64,000 bases of DNA. Origin: Actinoplanes flavus (GTDB taxonomy: Bacteria; Actinomycetota; Actinomycetes; Mycobacteriales; Micromonosporaceae). The DNA lies in contig NZ_JAGFNS010000042.1 in assembly GCF_017592555.1 (NCBI RefSeq), positions 1-64,000 of the forward strand. Direction: 5' to 3'. Under the pieces are notes generated by a model. That model was given only the letters and a program-made list of their open reading frames with translations, had not been told where the DNA came from and ran no database searches. This document shows, in pieces, positions 8,505 to 16,530 of this stretch (position 1 is the first letter of the stretch; each line of letters starts with the position of its first letter). The position numbers and the translations under genes were made by a program.

Positions 8505-9674
8505 ATGCACGAGATCCTGGTTCTCGGCGCCGGATACGCGGGCCTGATGGCGGCCACCAGCCTGGCCGGCCGCACCGCACGGCGCGACGACGTCCGGATC
8601 ACGCTGGTGAACGGCGGCGACCGGTTCACCGAACGGCTCCGGCTGCACCAGGTGGCGACCGGGCAGCGGCTCGCCGAGCTCAGCATCCCGGCGGTCCTGG
8701 CCGGCACGAACGCCCGCCTGGTCACCGGCTGGGTGACGGCGATCGACCCGGCCGCCCGGACGGTACGGGTCGACGACGAACGGGTGCTCCGCTACGACAC
8801 GCTGGTCTACGCGCTCGGCGGGGTCGCCGCCACCGGCGCCGTGGCGGGGGCGGACGAGCACGCGTACGCCCTGGACGGCGCGCCGGCCGCCGAGGCGCTG
8901 GCCCGCCGTCTGGCGGAGGTGGCCCGGCCGGGCGGCGGTTCGGTGGCCGTGTGCGGCACCGGCCTGACCGGGATCGAGCTGGCCACCGAGATCGCCGAGC
9001 GGCACCCCGGCCTGGCGGTCACGCTGCTCGGCACGGCCGCACCCGGCGCCGGTCTGGGCCGGCGCGCGCGGGCGCACCTGGACGGCGCGCTGGCCCGCCT
9101 CGGCATCCGGGTGCTGGCCGGCGCCGAGGTGGTCAAGGTGCTCCCGGGCGTGGTGGCGCTGGCCGGCGGCGCGACCGTCGAGGCCGACGTGGTGGTGTGG
9201 GCCGCCGGGGTGCGGGTCCCCCCGCTGGCCGCGGCGGCCGGCCTCACGGTGGACGGGTCCGGGCGGATCGTGGTGGACGGCGCCCTGCGCTCGGTGTCGC
9301 ACCCGGAGATCTATGCGATCGGGGACGCGGCCGCGATCCGGCAGGGGTTCGGCGTCCTGCACGGCACCTGCCAGAGCGGCATGCCGACCGGCGCGCACGC
9401 GGCGTGGAACATCGCGCGGGAGCTGGACGGCCGGGAACCGGGCCGGTTCCGGTTCGGCTACCTGCACCTGCCGGTGAGCCTGGGCCGCGGCGACGCGGTC
9501 GTCCAGTTCACCCGGCCGGACGGCAGCCCGAAACGGCTGGCGCTGACCGGGCGGGCGGCGGTCTGGTACAAGGAGACCGTGAGCTCGTCTCCCTGGCCGT
9601 CCTTCCAGCGCATCCTCCGCAGCCCGGGCGCGGGCCGTCTCGCCTGGCGCCGCGGTGGCCGGCGGACCCGGTGA
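8505..9674 (+). CDS. NAD(P)/FAD-dependent oxidoreductase (NDH-2-like), partner of the ECF41 sigma factor
   Basis: The 389-residue protein has two dinucleotide-binding folds: EILVLGAGYAGLMAATSLAG at the N-terminus and GGSVAVCGTGLTGIELATEI near residue 145, plus the late FAD motif PEIYAIGDAAAI near residue 270. This is the layout of type II NADH dehydrogenases and related quinone or carotenoid-like oxidoreductases. A good Shine-Dalgarno (aaggagg) precedes the ATG. It overlaps the downstream sigma factor by 4 bp. Oxidoreductases of this kind are classic members of ECF41 operons, so it is probably the target of that sigma factor rather than part of the IclR regulon. Confidence 0.88.
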   Translation: MHEILVLGAGYAGLMAATSLAGRTARRDDVRITLVNGGDRFTERLRLHQVATGQRLAELSIPAVLAGTNARLVTGWVTAIDPAARTVRVDDERVLRYDTLVYALGGVAATGAVAGADEHAYALDGAPAAEALARRLAEVARPGGGSVAVCGTGLTGIELATEIAERHPGLAVTLLGTAAPGAGLGRRARAHLDGALARLGIRVLAGAEVVKVLPGVVALAGGATVEADVVVWAAGVRVPPLAAAAGLTVDGSGRIVVDGALRSVSHPEIYAIGDAAAIRQGFGVLHGTCQSGMPTGAHAAWNIARELDGREPGRFRFGYLHLPVSLGRGDAVVQFTRPDGSPKRLALTGRAAVWYKETVSSSPWPSFQRILRSPGAGRLAWRRGGRRTR

Positions 9675-10561
9675 GCGCGCCGTTCGAGGAGCACCGGAGG
9701 CTGCTGTTCGCGGTGGCCTACCGCATTCTCGGCAGCGCGGCCGACGCCGACGACGCGGTCCAGGACAGCTGGCTGAAGTGGTCGGCCGCGGACCGCTCCC
9801 GGGTCGCCGACCCGCGGGCCTACCTGGTGCGGATCGTGACGAACGTGTCGATGGACCGGCTGCGGTCGGCCCGGGCGCGACGGGAGTCCTACGTCGGCCC
9901 GTGGCTGCCCGAGCCGGTGCCGACCGGCGCCGGCTCCGAGGACGACGCGGTCCGCGCGGAGTCGGTGTCGACCGGGCTGCTGATGCTGCTGGAGAGCCTC
10001 AGCCCGCTGGAACGCGCGGTGTTCGTGCTGCGGGAGGCGTTCGCGTTCAGCCATGCCGAGATCGCCGCCGCGGTGGACCGCTCCGAGGAGACGGTACGGC
10101 AGGCGGCGTCGCGGGCCCGGGAGCACGTGCGGTCGAACCGGCCGCGGTTCCCAGTCACCGCGTCCCGGCACCGGGCGGTGACCGAACGGTTTCTGGCCGC
10201 GGCGGGTGGCGGGGACATCAACACGTTGCTGGAGCTGCTCGCCCCGGACGTCACCCTGTGGACCGACGGTGGCGGCAAGGTGCGCCAGGCGCTGCGGCCG
10301 GTCCGCGGGGCGCAGCCGGTGGCGGCCTGGTTCGCGGGCATCATGAGGCGGCCCTACGAGGGGGTCGCGCCGGCCGCGATGACCGCCGAGATCACCGGGC
10401 TGAGCGGTGCGCCCGGCGTCGTGATGCGCGGTGGCGGACGGGTCCTGGCGACGCTCACGCTCGACCTCGACGAGCACGGCCGGATCGTCGCCATCCACAA
10501 CGTGGCCAATCCCGACAAGCTGGGCGCCGTCACCGCCGGAGTCGTGCGCGACCTGCGGTGA
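9671..10561 (+). CDS. sigJ: ECF41-family RNA polymerase sigma factor (SigJ-like) with C-terminal SnoaL-like domain
   Basis: This 296-residue sigma factor has region 2 (EHRRLLFAVAYRILGSAADA, DAVQDSWLKW), region 4 (LSPLERAVFVLREAFAFSHAEIAAAVDRSEETVRQ, broken here only for description) and a C-terminal SnoaL-like extension of about 110 residues that regulates activity in ECF41 proteins instead of a classic anti-sigma factor. The start is a GTG overlapping the oxidoreductase stop. A 9-bp stem hairpin follows the stop at 10568. No anti-sigma gene lies nearby, as is usual for the family. Confidence 0.92.
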   Translation: MSAPFEEHRRLLFAVAYRILGSAADADDAVQDSWLKWSAADRSRVADPRAYLVRIVTNVSMDRLRSARARRESYVGPWLPEPVPTGAGSEDDAVRAESVSTGLLMLLESLSPLERAVFVLREAFAFSHAEIAAAVDRSEETVRQAASRAREHVRSNRPRFPVTASRHRAVTERFLAAAGGGDINTLLELLAPDVTLWTDGGGKVRQALRPVRGAQPVAAWFAGIMRRPYEGVAPAAMTAEITGLSGAPGVVMRGGGRVLATLTLDLDEHGRIVAIHNVANPDKLGAVTAGVVRDLR

Positions 10562-10567
10562 CGGGCG

Positions 10568-10595
10568 GCTTTCCGCGATCCCCGGAGCGGAAAGC
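10568..10595. terminator. Hairpin between convergent genes
   Basis: GCTTTCCGC (10568-10576) pairs perfectly with GCGGAAAGC (10587-10595) around a 10-nt loop. It sits between the sigma gene (plus) and the Dabb gene (minus). There is no U-tract, so it would act as a GC-rich or bidirectional terminator. Confidence 0.55.
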
Positions 10596-10612
10596 GCGGC
10601 GGCCGGGGGCGG

Positions 10613-10897
10613 TCAGGGCGTCGTGTAGTCGACGACCGCGCGGGAGACGAGCAGCGGGCGGACCCAGGCGCCGAACTCGCGGTGGGCCGGATGGTCCTGG
10701 TAGGCCCGCAGGTCGCCGGCGTCCCGGTGGGTGGTGCGCAGGAACAGATGCCAGGAGACGTCGGTGGCGAGCTCGTCCACCGCCACCTCCAGGGACCGAA
10801 TCTGCGGAACGACCTCCGCGAGCTCTTCCAAACGCGGCCTGGCCTTGGCAGCATCGCCCGCATCGGAGAACTTCATCAGTACGACATGCGTCAGCAT
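10613..10897 (-). CDS. Dabb (stress-responsive alpha/beta barrel) domain protein
   Basis: The 94-residue protein matches the Dabb family from MLTHVVLMKFSDAGDAAKA at the start to the late segment LRAYQDHPAHREF, where the conserved HPxH is seen. These small ferredoxin-like proteins dimerise into a barrel; some are cyclases, decarboxylases or monooxygenase-like enzymes, many have unknown roles. It is divergent from the amidohydrolase at 10993, and the operator at 10965-10989 lies between the two, so it may share regulation. Its position in a catabolic regulon makes an isomerase or cyclase role conceivable. Confidence 0.85.
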   Translation of the reverse strand: MLTHVVLMKFSDAGDAAKARPRLEELAEVVPQIRSLEVAVDELATDVSWHLFLRTTHRDAGDLRAYQDHPAHREFGAWVRPLLVSRAVVDYTTP

Positions 10898-10964
10898 CTT
10901 GCATCCCCAAAATCTTTGTCATCGAGATATCTGTTGCGCAGACGGCACCCGAGTGTAAATTTGG

Positions 10965-10989
10965 GAAACGCCGTTTCGCTAGGGGGAAC
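10965..10989. promoter_or_regulatory. Candidate IclR operator 2
   Basis: GAAAC (10965-10969), 3 nt, GTTTC (10973-10977), 7 nt, GGAAC (10985-10989). The site ends 3 bp before the ATG at 10993, so a bound regulator would block that start region directly. The fourth half-site on the left (GTGTA, 10953) is poor. Confidence 0.6.
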
Positions 10990-10992
10990 CGG

Positions 10993-12693
10993 ATGCCCGG
11001 TGTCGCAGTGCCCAATGCCGCAGTGCCCGACGCCGCGGCGCCGACCATGGTCCGTGTCGCCGCCGCCCAGATCGAAGCCGGCCAGGACGAAGCCGCGAAT
11101 CTCGCCGCCTGCCTGCGGGTCATCGACGCCGCGGCCGGGCAGCGGGCGCAGCTCGTGGTGCTGCCCGAGTTCTGCAACCATCTGTCCTGGTACGCGTCTC
11201 GCGCCCAGGCACACGAGCGGGCCACCCGGCCGGGCGACGCGTTCCTGACCGCCGTCGGCGAGCGGGCCCGCCGGCACGGCATCTGGATCAAGATCAATGT
11301 CACGCACGCCCACCCGGACGGGACCACCGGCGGCACCAACTTCCTGTTCGACCCGGCCGGCGCGGTGGCCGGCACCTGCGACAAACAGACCCTGATGGGC
11401 GCCGAGAACGACTTCCTGGAGCCGGGCGCCACGGTCGGGCCGGTGCTGGCGACCCCGCTCGGGCGGATCGGGATGTACGCCTGCATGGAAGGCGTCATCA
11501 ACGAGGTCGCCCGCGGGCTGGCGCTGCGCGGCGCACAGGTGCTGCTCAACAGTCTGAACAGCTTCGCCCTGGACGAGGCCGACCTGCACATCCCGGTCCG
11601 CGCGGCGGAGAACAAGGTGTGGGTGGTCGCCGCCAACAAGGTCGGGCCACTGCTGCCGCGCGAGGAGCTGCCCGCGATCGCCGCGCGTCTCGGGGTGCCG
11701 CCGGAGTGGCTGCACGGGGCCGGCGAGTCGCAGATCGTGGCGCCGGACGGCACGGTGGTCGCGAAGGCGCCGCGCACCGGCGAGGCCGTGGTGGTCGCCG
11801 ACATCGACCCGGCGCTGGCCGACGACAAACGGCGGCCGGACGGGACGGACATCTTCGCCACCCGGCGCCCCCATCTGTACGGGCCGATCGGTGAGCCGCC
11901 GGCCGGACGCCGCCGCCCGCCCGGGGCGCCGGTGCTGCACACGGCGGTGGTCCGCGATCCGGCGCTCCTGCGCGACGCCGTCGACAAGGGCGCCCGGCTG
12001 GTGGTGATGCCGCAGTCGGCCGGTGATCCGGCGGCGCTCGCCGCGGCGCTCGACGGCACCGATGCCCACGTCGTCACCACCGCACTGGAGGACGGCGTCC
12101 CGACCGGCCTGTTGATCTCCCGGGACGGCGTCGTGGCGCGTCAGCCCCGCCTGCACGACCGCCCCGGCGAACCCAGCGCGGCCGGCGGAAGCGGCGCGGC
12201 CGGCGGAATCGGCGCGGCCGGCGGAATCGGCGCGGTCGGTGGGCCTGGTGTGGGGATCGTTCCGATCGATCTGGAGTGGGGCCGGCTGGCGATCATCGCC
12301 GGGGAGGACGCGCTCTATCCGGAGACGTTTCGGCTGGCCGCGTTGCTGGACACGGATGTCGTGGCGGTCCCCTACGCGGCCCAGGAGGACTGGGAGCTCG
12401 CTCTCGGCCTACCGGAGCGGGCCGCCGAGAACCGGCTCAACCTGGTCGTCGCCACCCCGATCGGCCAGCCCGCCGCGATCTTCGCGATGACCCCGGACTT
12501 CACCCTCTGGACGAAGTGGGAGGGGCCGTTCACCGGCCGGATCTCCACGCCGGTCCGTACCGACATCCCGGCCGGCGAGCCGATCGGCGCGGCCGACGTC
12601 GCTCCGGCACAGGCCGCGAACCGTCTGGTCTCACGCAACACCGATCTCGTCGACGGCCGTCCCTGGCGCCTGGTCGACGCATTGATCCGTTAA
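10993..12693 (+). CDS. Nitrilase-superfamily amidohydrolase with tandem active and inactive domains
   Basis: The 566-residue protein is about twice the usual nitrilase length. Domain 1 (about residues 19-300) has the full triad: Glu59 (VVLPEFCN), Lys131 (TCDKQTLMGAEN) and Cys164 (GMYACMEG), so it should hydrolyse a C-N bond of an amide or nitrile. Domain 2 (about residues 315-540) keeps the fold pattern, but the Glu is Gln (VVMPQSAGD), the Lys region is degraded and the Cys position is Gly (LAIIAGEDALYPE), so it is probably a pseudoenzyme. A linker with repeats of AAGGIG lies near residues 395-418. The ATG at 10993 follows the operator; an ATG at 11047 is an alternative start. Confidence 0.86.
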   Translation: MPGVAVPNAAVPDAAAPTMVRVAAAQIEAGQDEAANLAACLRVIDAAAGQRAQLVVLPEFCNHLSWYASRAQAHERATRPGDAFLTAVGERARRHGIWIKINVTHAHPDGTTGGTNFLFDPAGAVAGTCDKQTLMGAENDFLEPGATVGPVLATPLGRIGMYACMEGVINEVARGLALRGAQVLLNSLNSFALDEADLHIPVRAAENKVWVVAANKVGPLLPREELPAIAARLGVPPEWLHGAGESQIVAPDGTVVAKAPRTGEAVVVADIDPALADDKRRPDGTDIFATRRPHLYGPIGEPPAGRRRPPGAPVLHTAVVRDPALLRDAVDKGARLVVMPQSAGDPAALAAALDGTDAHVVTTALEDGVPTGLLISRDGVVARQPRLHDRPGEPSAAGGSGAAGGIGAAGGIGAVGGPGVGIVPIDLEWGRLAIIAGEDALYPETFRLAALLDTDVVAVPYAAQEDWELALGLPERAAENRLNLVVATPIGQPAAIFAMTPDFTLWTKWEGPFTGRISTPVRTDIPAGEPIGAADVAPAQAANRLVSRNTDLVDGRPWRLVDALIR

Positions 12694-12739
12694 CGACGCA
12701 TTGACTTCATACACACATTGACTTGACACAACGCATTGA
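12678..12739 (+). repeat. Four direct repeats of CGCATTGA at 17-19 bp spacing
   Basis: Copies begin at 12678, 12697, 12714 (CACATTGA variant) and 12732. The first lies in the end of the preceding gene, the others in the short gap before 12763. The regular spacing near two helical turns suggests an activator or two-component response-regulator binding array upstream of the chlorophyll-catabolism-like operon, which lacks a GTTTC/GAAAC operator. Confidence 0.55.
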
Positions 12740-12750
12740 TTCGATATCGA
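12723..12750 (+). promoter_or_regulatory. Candidate promoter of the RCCR/Rieske operon
   Basis: A perfect TTGACA at 12723-12728 is followed after 16 nt by TATCGA (12745-12750), a weak -10. It overlaps the CGCATTGA repeats and ends 12 bp before the GTG at 12763, so the leader would be very short; a GAAGGG ribosome site lies at 12749-12754. Confidence 0.35.
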
Positions 12751-12762
12751 AGGGTGCACATA

Positions 12763-13677
12763 GTGGCCGAGACGATCCAGCATGTAGAGGACATGGTCGA
12801 CAACTCGCCGGCCATCGACGTGCACGACACGTTCAACTTCTACCGGCAGCTCCTCGCCGATCTGAAGGCGAAGATCGACGCCCGGTTCGAGTTGAGGCGT
12901 GACCCGTCCACCCTGGGCCTCCAGACGTACGGCAGCTACCCGGACGGCCCGGGCGGCTCCCTGGAGGCGTACTCCGGGCCGGAGATCGACTGGCTGGTCC
13001 ACTCGTGGATCGGCAACCCGGGTGCCAGCTTCGCCAACCTGCACCTGACCGCTTGGCTCGGCCCGCAGGTCAAGGTGCCGCACCTGGGCATCGCGCTGCT
13101 GGTGTGGCCGGGCGGCTGGTTCTACTTCGACTCGGTGCCGCGGACCAATCTGGTCGAGGACGGCGAGTACTACGACAAGTACTACGAGCCGGTCAACGAG
13201 GAGTGGCTGGAGCTGCGGGGCGACCCGGAGTTCGACTACTTCGTGAGCCGGGCCGGGTTCATCCGGGCGAGCCTGTCGCCGACCGCGTACTGCTTCTCGT
13301 TCGAGCGTTCGCAGCGCAATCTCGACATCGTGGCGGCCCGGGCGCACGCGCACGTGGACCGCTGGCTGCGCTGGGTCGATGAGGCCGAACCGGTGCCGGC
13401 GGAGGAGCGGGCGGCACTGGCCGCGACCGACGAGACGATCCGCCGCAACATCGCCGAACGGGACCCGGCGAACGTGATGGGGGTCCGGTTCTTCGGCGAG
13501 GAGACCACGAACAAGCTGGTCCGCGCCCTCTGGGGCGGCGACCGTGAGCTGCCGCGGCCCGGAACGCCGGAAACGGCGACCGGGAAACAGGCGACCACGG
13601 AAGGGGTGGCCGAGGAAACAGCGGTCCAGGAAACAGCGACCGGGAAACAGGCGACCACGGGAACGGCGGTGGGGTGA
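12763..13677 (+). CDS. Red chlorophyll catabolite reductase (RCCR)-like protein A
   Basis: The 304-residue protein follows the motif order of plant RCCR (ACD2), a ferredoxin-dependent bilin reductase that acts on the opened chlorophyll macrocycle. Visible matches are SGPEIDWLVHSWIG (residues 71-84), PHLGIALL (106-113), VPRTNL (125-130, plant form PPRKDL), YYEPVNEEWLEL and FIRASLSPTAY (166-176, plant form IRCVVSPTA). I chose the GTG at 12763 because GAAGGG lies 9 bp upstream. The tail (residues after about 270) contains two copies of ETATGKQATT and is unstructured. It starts an operon with a Rieske oxygenase and an NYC1-like SDR, the expected partners. Homology is judged by eye; the substrate could be another bilin. 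Confidence 0.72.
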   Translation: MAETIQHVEDMVDNSPAIDVHDTFNFYRQLLADLKAKIDARFELRRDPSTLGLQTYGSYPDGPGGSLEAYSGPEIDWLVHSWIGNPGASFANLHLTAWLGPQVKVPHLGIALLVWPGGWFYFDSVPRTNLVEDGEYYDKYYEPVNEEWLELRGDPEFDYFVSRAGFIRASLSPTAYCFSFERSQRNLDIVAARAHAHVDRWLRWVDEAEPVPAEERAALAATDETIRRNIAERDPANVMGVRFFGEETTNKLVRALWGGDRELPRPGTPETATGKQATTEGVAEETAVQETATGKQATTGTAVG

Positions 13678-14636
13678 TGGGCGTCCGGTCGGTCTGGTGG
13701 GCCGCTGCGATTCCCGGCGCGGACAAGCCGTTCGACACCGCGCATCTGCGGGTCTTCTACCCGTCGAAGCCGACCGGGTCGGACGCGGAACGGCTGTCCG
13801 GTGTCTTCCCCGCCGATCCGGCGCACGCCCCGTACCCCGTGGTGTTGATCGTCTCCGGGGTGAACGTCGGCCAGGAGGCCTATCGCTGGCTGGCGGTCGA
13901 ACTCGCCTCGCGCGGTTTCGTGGCCGTCACCTACGACTGGGTGGGTGAGCTGTTCGGCGGCTTGAAGGGCATCACCCCGGGCGTCGAACTGGCGGCCGCG
14001 AAGCCGGAAACCTACGGCACGCGCGCCACCACGCCGTCGGTGCCCGCGGTGCTGGAGGCGCTGGCGACCATGACAGGCCCGACCGAGGGATTGCTCGACA
14101 TGCGAAATGTCGGGCTGATCGGGCATTCGGCGGGCGGCACCGTCATCCTCCAGAGTGCCCGCTTCTTCCCGCAGGTGAGAGCAGTGGCGGCCTACGGCAC
14201 GCACACCATGGTCGCGACGATGCTGGGCTGGCCGGCCGGCACGGTTCTCCCGGCTCAGGTGGACTGCCCGGTGCTGCTGATGAACGGCGAGAACGACGGC
14301 GTCATCAACGGCTCGGCGGACCGGTACGGCGAGGATGCCGCGACCAGGCGGGATCCGATCAGCCGCACCTTCGACGAGGCCCTGCCCCCGGCGGACGGCG
14401 CGAACGTGCAGGTCACCTTCGCCGGGGCGAACCACTTCGGGATCGTGCACCCGGTCGACGGCACCGCCGCCCGTGCGTTTCTCGACGCCGAGGCCACCAC
14501 CGATCCGGCGGCCACCCGTGCCGCCCTCGTGGACGTCACCGCGGCGTTCCTCGACATCCACCTGCGCGGCGCCTCCGGTGACGTGCTCGACAAGGCTCTC
14601 CAGAATCCCGACATCGCCGGCATCCGGCGGAGGTGA
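13677..14636 (+). CDS. Alpha/beta hydrolase, chlorophyllase-like
   Basis: The 319-residue cytoplasmic hydrolase has a nucleophile elbow GHSAGG with Ser150, a probable acid Asp206 (LLMNGENDGVING) and His252 (AGANHFGIVHP). The stretch YPVVLIVSGVNVGQEAYRW followed by LASRGFVAVTYDW resembles the entry strands of chlorophyllase and related PAF-acetylhydrolase or cutinase-like lipases. A chlorophyllase would remove the phytol ester; alternatively it could demethylate the ring-E ester as plant MES16/pheophorbidase does. It has no signal peptide. The ATG overlaps the preceding stop (TGATG), and GGAGG for the next gene lies near its end. Confidence 0.75.
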   Translation: MGVRSVWWAAAIPGADKPFDTAHLRVFYPSKPTGSDAERLSGVFPADPAHAPYPVVLIVSGVNVGQEAYRWLAVELASRGFVAVTYDWVGELFGGLKGITPGVELAAAKPETYGTRATTPSVPAVLEALATMTGPTEGLLDMRNVGLIGHSAGGTVILQSARFFPQVRAVAAYGTHTMVATMLGWPAGTVLPAQVDCPVLLMNGENDGVINGSADRYGEDAATRRDPISRTFDEALPPADGANVQVTFAGANHFGIVHPVDGTAARAFLDAEATTDPAATRAALVDVTAAFLDIHLRGASGDVLDKALQNPDIAGIRRR

Positions 14637-14641
14637 CAGCC

Positions 14642-15841
14642 ATGCTCAAGAACTTCTGGTACGCGGTGGAGTTCTCCGACCGGGTGACCACCAAGCCGGA
14701 GCGGATCACGGTCCTCGGGCAGTACCTGGTGATCTACCGGACGCCCAGGCAGGGACGGGTCGTCGCGCTGAGCGATCTGTGTGTGCACCGGGGGGCCGCG
14801 CTCTCCGGTGGATGGCTCGACGACGACAGGATCGTGTGCCCGTACCACGGCTGGGAGTACGAGCCGGACGGCGCCTGCGTCAAGATCCCGGCGAACCTGC
14901 CGGGGCGGGGCATTCCCCGGAAGGCACGGGTGGATTCGTACCCCGTACAGGAGAAATATGGTTTTGTCTGGGTCTTCATGGGCGATCTCCCGGAGGAGGA
15001 GCGCCCGCCGATGCCGGTGTGGCCGGAATTCGACGACCTGGTGGAGAACGGCGGCAGGTTCCGCACGGTGACCGGCGAGTTCCTGTGGAAGGCCAACTAC
15101 GAGCGGATTCTGGAGAACGGCTGCGACATCGCGCACGCGCCGTTCGTGCACGCCGGCCGTTTCGGTAACCCGGACATGCCGCAGGTGCCGGACTACGAGG
15201 TGGAGCATCCGGACGAGTGGTCGGCGTTCGCGACGGTGGATCTGCACCCGCCGAAGCCGAGCGGCCTGTGGGGGAAGTTCGGCCGGCTGATCGGCAACGA
15301 TCTGAAGAAGCGGCCGCCGGTCACCACGTCGGCCGGCTGGATGCTGCCGAACATGATCAAGCTGCACGTGCGGCTGCCGATCGGCGACATGATCATCTAC
15401 GACACGAACATCCCGATCGACGAGACGACCACGCTGGTCAAGTGGGTCGCGCTGCGCACGTTCTTCACCGGGAAATGGGCCAACCGGGACGCCGTCAACC
15501 GGACGATGCGGATCTTCTACGAGGACGCGGCGGTGGTCGACAAGGTGCGGCCCGAGCTGCTGCCCTTCGATCTCGGCGCCGAGCTGCACATCAGGAGCGA
15601 CATCATCGCGGTCGAGTACCGCCGCCGGCGCCAGGAGCTGGCCGACAAGGGCTGGCTGCTGAACGAGGAGGACTTCATCACCGGTGACGTGCCGAAACGC
15701 ACCGCCACGGTGATTCCCTCGCCGGCCCGCCGGGAGAACCCGGAGCTGTCCCGCGCCTGGGTGCACAAGGCCCGTGGCGAGCACCCGACCGTCGCCGCCG
15801 CCCGCCTGATGGGCGCCGATCCCGAAGAGGAAACCACGTGA
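14642..15841 (+). CDS. Rieske non-heme iron oxygenase, pheophorbide a oxygenase-like context
   Basis: The 399-residue oxygenase carries a Rieske [2Fe-2S] site at Cys47, His49, Cys66 and His69 (DLCVHRG, then VCPYHGWEY) and a mononuclear iron site with Asp162, His165 and His170 (NGCDIAHAPFVH). It belongs to the group with vanillate O-demethylase and plant PAO/Tic55 enzymes. PAO opens the chlorophyll macrocycle. The plant C-terminal CxxC and membrane helices are not present, so the match is functional inference from context: RCCR-like genes lie on both sides. No ferredoxin or reductase gene is adjacent. The ATG at 14642 has GGAGG about 9 bp upstream. Confidence 0.8.
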   Translation: MLKNFWYAVEFSDRVTTKPERITVLGQYLVIYRTPRQGRVVALSDLCVHRGAALSGGWLDDDRIVCPYHGWEYEPDGACVKIPANLPGRGIPRKARVDSYPVQEKYGFVWVFMGDLPEEERPPMPVWPEFDDLVENGGRFRTVTGEFLWKANYERILENGCDIAHAPFVHAGRFGNPDMPQVPDYEVEHPDEWSAFATVDLHPPKPSGLWGKFGRLIGNDLKKRPPVTTSAGWMLPNMIKLHVRLPIGDMIIYDTNIPIDETTTLVKWVALRTFFTGKWANRDAVNRTMRIFYEDAAVVDKVRPELLPFDLGAELHIRSDIIAVEYRRRRQELADKGWLLNEEDFITGDVPKRTATVIPSPARRENPELSRAWVHKARGEHPTVAAARLMGADPEEETT

Positions 15842-16530
15842 GCCTGCCCGCCGCCCTCTCCGACACGACGCTCGAGAAGATCCTCGCCCGTTTCGCGGTC
15901 TCCCTCGCCGAGGACCGCGACCTCACCTCGCCCATGAGCCCGGACCCGGTCGGCGGGATCACAATCTTCCGGGGTACGGGCACCGTCGTCAAAGTCGTGA
16001 ACGTGTCGCTGGTCGTACCGATGATCGGTTTGGACAGTCACATGATCTTCGCGTTCACCGCCCCCGACTCGGGCGTGCCGCACTTCACGCTGGACTCGGT
16101 GGCCAATGGCGAGAACTACGCGTTCCACCTGGATCTGATCCCCCGGATCGATCTGGCCACGTCGCTGGACTACCTGGATTCCGTGTACGAGCCGCTGACC
16201 GCTCTGTATCAGGAAGTGCGCGGCCGCGAGGGTCTCACGCCGGCCCACCTCACGCCCCGCCAGTACGCCCTGATGTCGCCGTGGATGCTGGTGAACCGGG
16301 CGACCGCGGCGGCCTTCGAGGGCATCGGCGACGCGGTCGACGCCTACCTGTCGCACTGGGCCGCGCTGGTCGAGAGCGGTGTGAAGGCCGAGGGCACCGC
16401 CGCTCGGGACGCCGCCCACCGCGAGCTGCTGTTCAGCCCCGAGATCGACCCGGTGTGGAAGCAGACGGTCCGTCTCCTCGGCGAGGAGCAGAGCGAATCG
16501 GTACGCCGGGCGCTGGTGAGCAATGACTGA
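15838..16530 (+). CDS. RCCR/bilin-reductase-like protein B (divergent)
   Basis: The 230-residue protein is shorter than protein A but keeps a similar order: VPHFTLDSV (residues 80-88), YAFHLDLIPRIDL (94-106), LDYLDSVYEPLTALYQEV and MSPWMLVNRATAAAF (146-160). These correspond to the PHxxI, PRxxL, YYE and SPTA regions of RCCR and of ferredoxin-dependent bilin reductases. A second paralogue suggests either a heteromer or two successive double-bond reductions. The start is a GTG overlapping the Rieske gene by 4 bp. Assignment is weaker than for protein A. Confidence 0.55.
   Translation: MSLPAALSDTTLEKILARFAVSLAEDRDLTSPMSPDPVGGITIFRGTGTVVKVVNVSLVVPMIGLDSHMIFAFTAPDSGVPHFTLDSVANGENYAFHLDLIPRIDLATSLDYLDSVYEPLTALYQEVRGREGLTPAHLTPRQYALMSPWMLVNRATAAAFEGIGDAVDAYLSHWAALVESGVKAEGTAARDAAHRELLFSPEIDPVWKQTVRLLGEEQSESVRRALVSND

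Noticed and set aside
8132..10561. One continuous frame that would fuse other sequence to the ECF41 sigma factor
   Set aside because: The first part is an Arg-rich shadow; the sigma factor starts at the GTG 9671, which overlaps the oxidoreductase stop in the usual way.
9655..12693. A 1012-residue frame ending in the nitrilase
   Set aside because: The part before 10993 is a shadow of the sigma and Dabb genes; the operator and a plausible start fix the beginning at 10993 or 11047.
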